Below, piece by piece: positions 5,506 to 8,037 of a DNA stretch of 8,037 nucleotides (the first letter of the stretch is position 1; each line of letters opens with the position of its first letter). Under the pieces are notes generated by a model. It did not search any database, was not told where the DNA came from, and was given only the letters and a program-made list of their open reading frames with translations. The DNA lies in the NCBI GenBank assembly GCA_041672465.1, contig JBAYZO010000067.1, positions 1 to 8,037 on the forward strand. The letters are read 5' to 3'. The translations under genes and the position numbers were made by a program. This DNA comes from UBA1206 sp041672465 (GTDB lineage: Bacteria; Bacillota; Clostridia; Oscillospirales; CAG-382).

Positions 5506-6909
5506 ATGCAGGCAAAGGATATAAACGCTCTTGAGGTCGAGCTCAAAACGGCGTTCGCCTCCTGCGAGGACTTTGTGTCCCGCCGGCTCAGCCTGCAAAA
5601 CGCCGCGGGGCTGGTTTGCTCGATAAAAGAAATGGCGGACAAGGGTTATATAGGCGAAAAAATAATTCGCCCTCTTTTGTTAAAAGGCGATTACAAAGAT
5701 TTCAGCGGCGGGTTTGACGGCGTTATCTACGCCGGGGCGATAGAGGGGAGTTACGATATCGATGAAATTTGCTTTTCGCTCTGCACCGGGAGCGTGGTTA
5801 TCGCGGTTGACAACGGAACGCTCCACATTGCCGTTTGTCCCGCCGACGCTTATTTCGGGCGATCGGCCGACAAGCCCGACACCGACATCACGGTTAGGGG
5901 TCCGCAGGCAAGTTTTGTTGAGGACCTCGACAAAAACGTCTCCGCGCTGCGAAAAGTCATACGCTCGCCCAAGCTAAAGAGCGAAAACTTTAAAAAGGGG
6001 AGCATAACAAACACCAGACTGACCCTGCTCTATGTCGAGGGGAGAGCGGAGGTAAACCTTGTCAGCGCGGCAAGGCAAAAGCTGAACAATATTTCCGCGT
6101 CGGTGATAGTTGACAGCGGAAACATTGAGTCGCTTATCAAAAACAAGCGCTATGGGTTTTTCCCCTCTTTTGGGTTTACCGAAAAAGTCGATAAGGCGGC
6201 AAGCCTGCTCATAGCGGGGAGGGTGGTGATTATCTGCGACGGCTCGCCTTTTGTCATTACCGCGCCGTACTTGTTTATGGAATCAATTCAGTCGGCGGAG
6301 GACTATCTCCGCTCGCCTTATTACGCCACGTTTTCGCGGCTTTTGCGGTTTGCCTCGCTTATCGTGGCGCTGTACCTGCCGGCGATGTTTTTAATACTTG
6401 CCGAAAGGCGCCCCGATCTCCTCCCGCGGGGACTGTACGATATAATTCAAAGCCAGAGGGGGGAGATACCCTTCGCGATTTCAATTGAGCTTATACTAAT
6501 GCTTTTGGTGTTTGAAATGTTGCGCGAAGTGGGAATACGAATGCCCCGCCCGGTGGGGAACGCCGTGGGGCTGGTGGGCTCGATAATCATAGGCGACGCC
6601 GCCACAAAAGCCGGCGTTGCCTCGACGTCCGTCATTCTTATCGTCGCGATAGCCGCCGTGGCGAACTTTGTCGTCCCCGCCTATATGAACACCACGTCGA
6701 TTTTACGGCTGATTTTTTTAATCGGGGCGTGGGTCGCCGGGTTTTCCGGGGTGATATTTTTTTCGGGAGTCACCCTTTGCGCGCTCTGCGCCAAGCATGA
6801 CCTGAACACGCCCTATATGTCGGCTATCGCCCCTTTCAATAAAAACGCTATGCTTGACTTTTTAATTGCTATCCCGCAAAAGACGCTCGGCAGAAAGGAA
6901 GACACTTAG
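5506..6909 (+). CDS. GerA-family spore germination protein (GerAA/SpoVAF type)
   Basis: This 467-residue protein is near the usual length of GerA A-subunits. The soluble N-terminal part (about 1-270) carries family signatures: YIGEKIIRPLL (48-58), RGPQASFVEDLDKNVSALRK (131-150) followed by IRSPKLK, LLYVEGRAE (174-182), and GRVVIICDGSPFVITAP (238-254). The membrane part has hydrophobic segments at about 280-299, 324-340, 350-366, 371-392 and 399-427, with the conserved LREVGIRMPRPVG (339-351) between them. It ends in TPYMSAIAPFN (435-445). GerA A-subunits act in the spore inner membrane, sense or relay nutrient germinants, and are reported to form ion channels; SpoVAF is a paralogue in the spoVA operon. 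No spoVA, gerB or gerC genes are in the window, so the subtype is uncertain. The start has AAAGGCGGTG (5491-5500) at normal spacing. Its TAG stop is one base from the next gene, indicating an operon. Confidence 0.95.
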   Translation: MQAKDINALEVELKTAFASCEDFVSRRLSLQNAAGLVCSIKEMADKGYIGEKIIRPLLLKGDYKDFSGGFDGVIYAGAIEGSYDIDEICFSLCTGSVVIAVDNGTLHIAVCPADAYFGRSADKPDTDITVRGPQASFVEDLDKNVSALRKVIRSPKLKSENFKKGSITNTRLTLLYVEGRAEVNLVSAARQKLNNISASVIVDSGNIESLIKNKRYGFFPSFGFTEKVDKAASLLIAGRVVIICDGSPFVITAPYLFMESIQSAEDYLRSPYYATFSRLLRFASLIVALYLPAMFLILAERRPDLLPRGLYDIIQSQRGEIPFAISIELILMLLVFEMLREVGIRMPRPVGNAVGLVGSIIIGDAATKAGVASTSVILIVAIAAVANFVVPAYMNTTSILRLIFLIGAWVAGFSGVIFFSGVTLCALCAKHDLNTPYMSAIAPFNKNAMLDFLIAIPQKTLGRKEDT

Positions 6910-6910
6910 T

Positions 6911-7483
6911 ATGTTTTATCTCGCCCTTGTGTCGTCGCTTTCGGTGTTCGCGGTGGAAGAAAAATGGTTTTTGGTCTCATTCGGGCTTTTTTTGGTTTTC
7001 GCCCTTGCCTATTCCTTTGTAAAAAGGCAGTTTTTCCCCTCGGCGTCGCTTATTTTTCTTCTCGCCTTCCCGGGTCTTGTCTGGTTTTCCTATCTTTTGC
7101 TGGACACCGTTTCTGTCGTCATGTTTGTAATTTCGGCGGTCGCGGGCGGGGCTTTCGGCAGGGCGGGGGTCAGGCGGTGCGGGGACATTATTTTTGTTTT
7201 GGGGCTTATTTTTGTGGCGCTCGCCTTTATTTTCGGGGGGGAAAAGTCAAAGGAGGTCGGGTTATTTATCCTCCCGATATTCGCTTTTTGCGGAGTGGCG
7301 TCCGGCGCCGTGGCGGGGAAAAAGCCGTTTGCCACGCTTTTGTCCTGCGTTATCGGCGGGCTTGCCGGGCTTGCGGTGAGGTTCGGCGGAGGGGTGTTTG
7401 ACGAGATATACCTTTACGGCGCGCTGTTTTCGCTTGGCGCCGGTTATTCCGCTTTCGTAATATCGGGGTTTAGAAGTGCATAA
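6911..7483 (+). CDS. Polytopic membrane protein of unknown family, co-transcribed with gerA
   Basis: This 190-residue protein is very hydrophobic, with six or seven likely transmembrane segments at about 2-14 (short), 19-36, 44-62, 66-83, 91-109, 116-135, 139-157 and 164-186, some of which may be re-entrant. Glycine-rich motifs (AVAGGAFGRAG, GVASGAVAGKK, VIGGLAGLAVRFGGG) suggest tight helix packing. I recognise no family. It is too short for GerAB-type transporters (about 360 residues) and lacks the lipoprotein signal of GerAC. The ATG at 6911 follows the gerA TAG by one base, with AAAGGA inside the end of gerA as ribosome binding site; an in-frame ATG at 6866 lies within gerA and has no such site. 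Tight coupling suggests a partner of the GerA protein, perhaps analogous to the small membrane protein YqhR/FigP reported to work with SpoVAF. That analogy is inference from context, not sequence similarity. Confidence 0.85.
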   Translation: MFYLALVSSLSVFAVEEKWFLVSFGLFLVFALAYSFVKRQFFPSASLIFLLAFPGLVWFSYLLLDTVSVVMFVISAVAGGAFGRAGVRRCGDIIFVLGLIFVALAFIFGGEKSKEVGLFILPIFAFCGVASGAVAGKKPFATLLSCVIGGLAGLAVRFGGGVFDEIYLYGALFSLGAGYSAFVISGFRSA

Positions 7484-7490
7484 ATATATT

Positions 7491-7527
7491 TAGAATAAAT
7501 GAAAGATGAAATCTTTCATTTATTCTA
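7491..7527 (+). terminator. Perfect 17-bp hairpin after the gerA operon, terminator-like
   Basis: TAGAATAAATGAAAGAT (7491-7507) and its exact complement (7511-7527) form a 17-bp stem with the 3-base loop GAA, starting 8 bases after the stop of the membrane gene. Its inner part, TGAAAGAT/ATCTTTCA, is the same module found in the repeats at 4299-4321 and 7565-7588. It is AT-rich and followed by AAAAGGGC rather than a U tract, so it may protect or process the mRNA end rather than act as a textbook terminator. Confidence 0.5.
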
Positions 7528-7537
7528 AAAGGGCAAC

Positions 7538-7670
7538 TTTTTGGCTTTGCAGTTTAAACAACATGCTTGAAAGATAAATCTTTCAAGCGGCGAATTTTTA
7601 TCTTTGCAGTTTAAACAACTGCAATTTCGCTAACGCGAAACCGATAAAAAATTCGCAACTCTCCGAATTT
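7538..7670. repeat. Inverted copies of the palindromic repeat family
   Basis: Positions 7601-7644 are the exact reverse complement of 4134-4177 (44 of 44 bases), and similarity continues with mismatches on both sides, including the CTCCGAATTTA end (7660-7670) that matches the AATTCGGAG part of the 4081 copies. It contains the same TTTCGC/GCGAAA and TTGCAGTT/AACTGCAA hairpins. A partial further copy carries CTTTGCAGTTTAAACAAC at 7545-7562, repeated at 7602-7619. Between them lies the palindrome GCTTGAAAGAT-AA-ATCTTTCAAGC (7565-7588), an 11-bp perfect stem. A diverged copy of the terminal part may continue at 7696-7720. No coding sequence is present. Confidence 0.9.
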
Positions 7671-7735
7671 ATGAAATTATTAAGCGAAAACGACAAAAAG
7701 ATTGCGATTCTCTGAATAAGCAAAAGATAAAAGGT

Positions 7736-7840
7736 GAATTTGTTAGTAAGCAAGAATTAAAAGAGAATTTATTAATAAGCAAAAATAAAAAGGGGAATTT
7801 GTTAGTAAGCAAAAATTAAAAAGTGGGATTTGTTAAATGG
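7736..7840 (+). repeat. AT-rich degenerate tandem repeat, unit about 30 bp
   Basis: Units begin with GAATTT at 7736, 7765 and 7795, and with a diverged GATTT at 7827, giving spacings of 29, 30 and 32 bases. Each full unit contains TTRTTARTAAGCAA followed by an A-rich stretch ending in AAAAG plus G or A. A partial unit precedes at about 7715-7735. There are no unique spacers between units, so this is not a CRISPR array. It is unrelated to the palindromic elements to its left. Confidence 0.75.
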
Positions 7841-8037
7841 GTTAAAATTTATAATTCTCTAAATTTGTAAAAATCAAAGGTAAATTTTTAATCAGCAAAA
7901 TTTTTGTGACTCCATTGAAACCTGCTAATAAAAGTCAAGCCTTAAAATGAAAACAAGTGCAGAAAATTCGTGGAAATGAGCAATCACGAAAAAAAGCATA
8001 GAAAATGACCCCGAAGCAATGGCAATTTTGCGCCGCT
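7841..8037. other. Right-edge AT-rich region, no confident gene
   Basis: No gene with a start and ribosome binding site is visible. A 6-bp inverted repeat TTCGTG/CACGAA (7967-7972 with 7985-7990) encloses a 12-base loop. On the minus strand one frame is open from the window edge to a TGA at 7935-7937 (about 33 codons, cysteine- and phenylalanine-rich), and on the plus strand an ATG at 8005 opens a frame to the edge, but neither has a supporting ribosome binding site. Base composition rises in GC near 8005-8037, so a new element or gene may begin just outside the window. Confidence 0.35.

Noticed and set aside
7736..7840. Possible CRISPR array because of about 30-bp repeats
   Set aside because: Units are contiguous and degenerate with no unique spacers, and no cas-like gene is present.

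Overview
The window looks like chromosomal DNA from an endospore-forming, low-to-mid GC Firmicute of the class Clostridia, probably uncultured or gut-associated. The evidence is a GerA-family spore germination protein, a DUF4358-type lipoprotein, SGNH and M23 envelope proteins, AAAGGA/AAGGAG ribosome binding sites, consensus sigma-A type promoters, and AT-rich intergenic DNA around coding sequence of roughly 50% GC. The exact lineage is inference.

Layout. Positions 1-224 carry no supportable gene. A hairpin terminator (225-251) closes a minus-strand Ldh2/malate-lactate dehydrogenase family gene (271-1374), which has its own consensus promoter (1464-1492). Next on the minus strand is a two-helix small membrane protein (1525-1746), then a terminator hairpin (1800-1829). 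A minus-strand envelope group follows, read from right to left: an SGNH/GDSL-like lipoprotein (4317-5333, promoter 5368-5396), a DUF4358 lipoprotein (3525-4007), and a membrane-anchored protein with a degenerate M23/LytM domain (1877-3478). On the plus strand, divergent from the SGNH gene, lies a two-gene unit: a GerA-family germination protein (5506-6909) and, one base after its stop, a 190-residue polytopic membrane protein of unknown family (6911-7483).

Repeats are the most unusual structural feature. A family of nested-palindrome elements occurs as a 110-bp tandem pair at 4081-4321 and again, mainly inverted, at 7491-7670. One 44-bp core is identical in inverted orientation at 4134-4177 and 7601-7644, so the SGNH gene, gerA and the 190-residue gene lie between inverted repeats about 3.4 kb apart. 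Hairpin arms differ between copies while pairing is kept. One hairpin supplies the stop codon of the SGNH gene. An unrelated AT-rich tandem repeat of about 30 bp follows at 7736-7840, and the right edge (7841-8037) holds no confident gene.

Working together (inference): the SGNH, DUF4358 and dead-LytM proteins are probably exported, membrane-attached envelope factors. The GerA protein and its partner are probably spore inner-membrane proteins. The dehydrogenase is a separate metabolic unit. The best candidates for something undescribed are the GerA protein paired with an unknown membrane protein in place of GerB/GerC, the M23 domain that has lost its zinc ligands, and the structured repeats flanking the germination locus.
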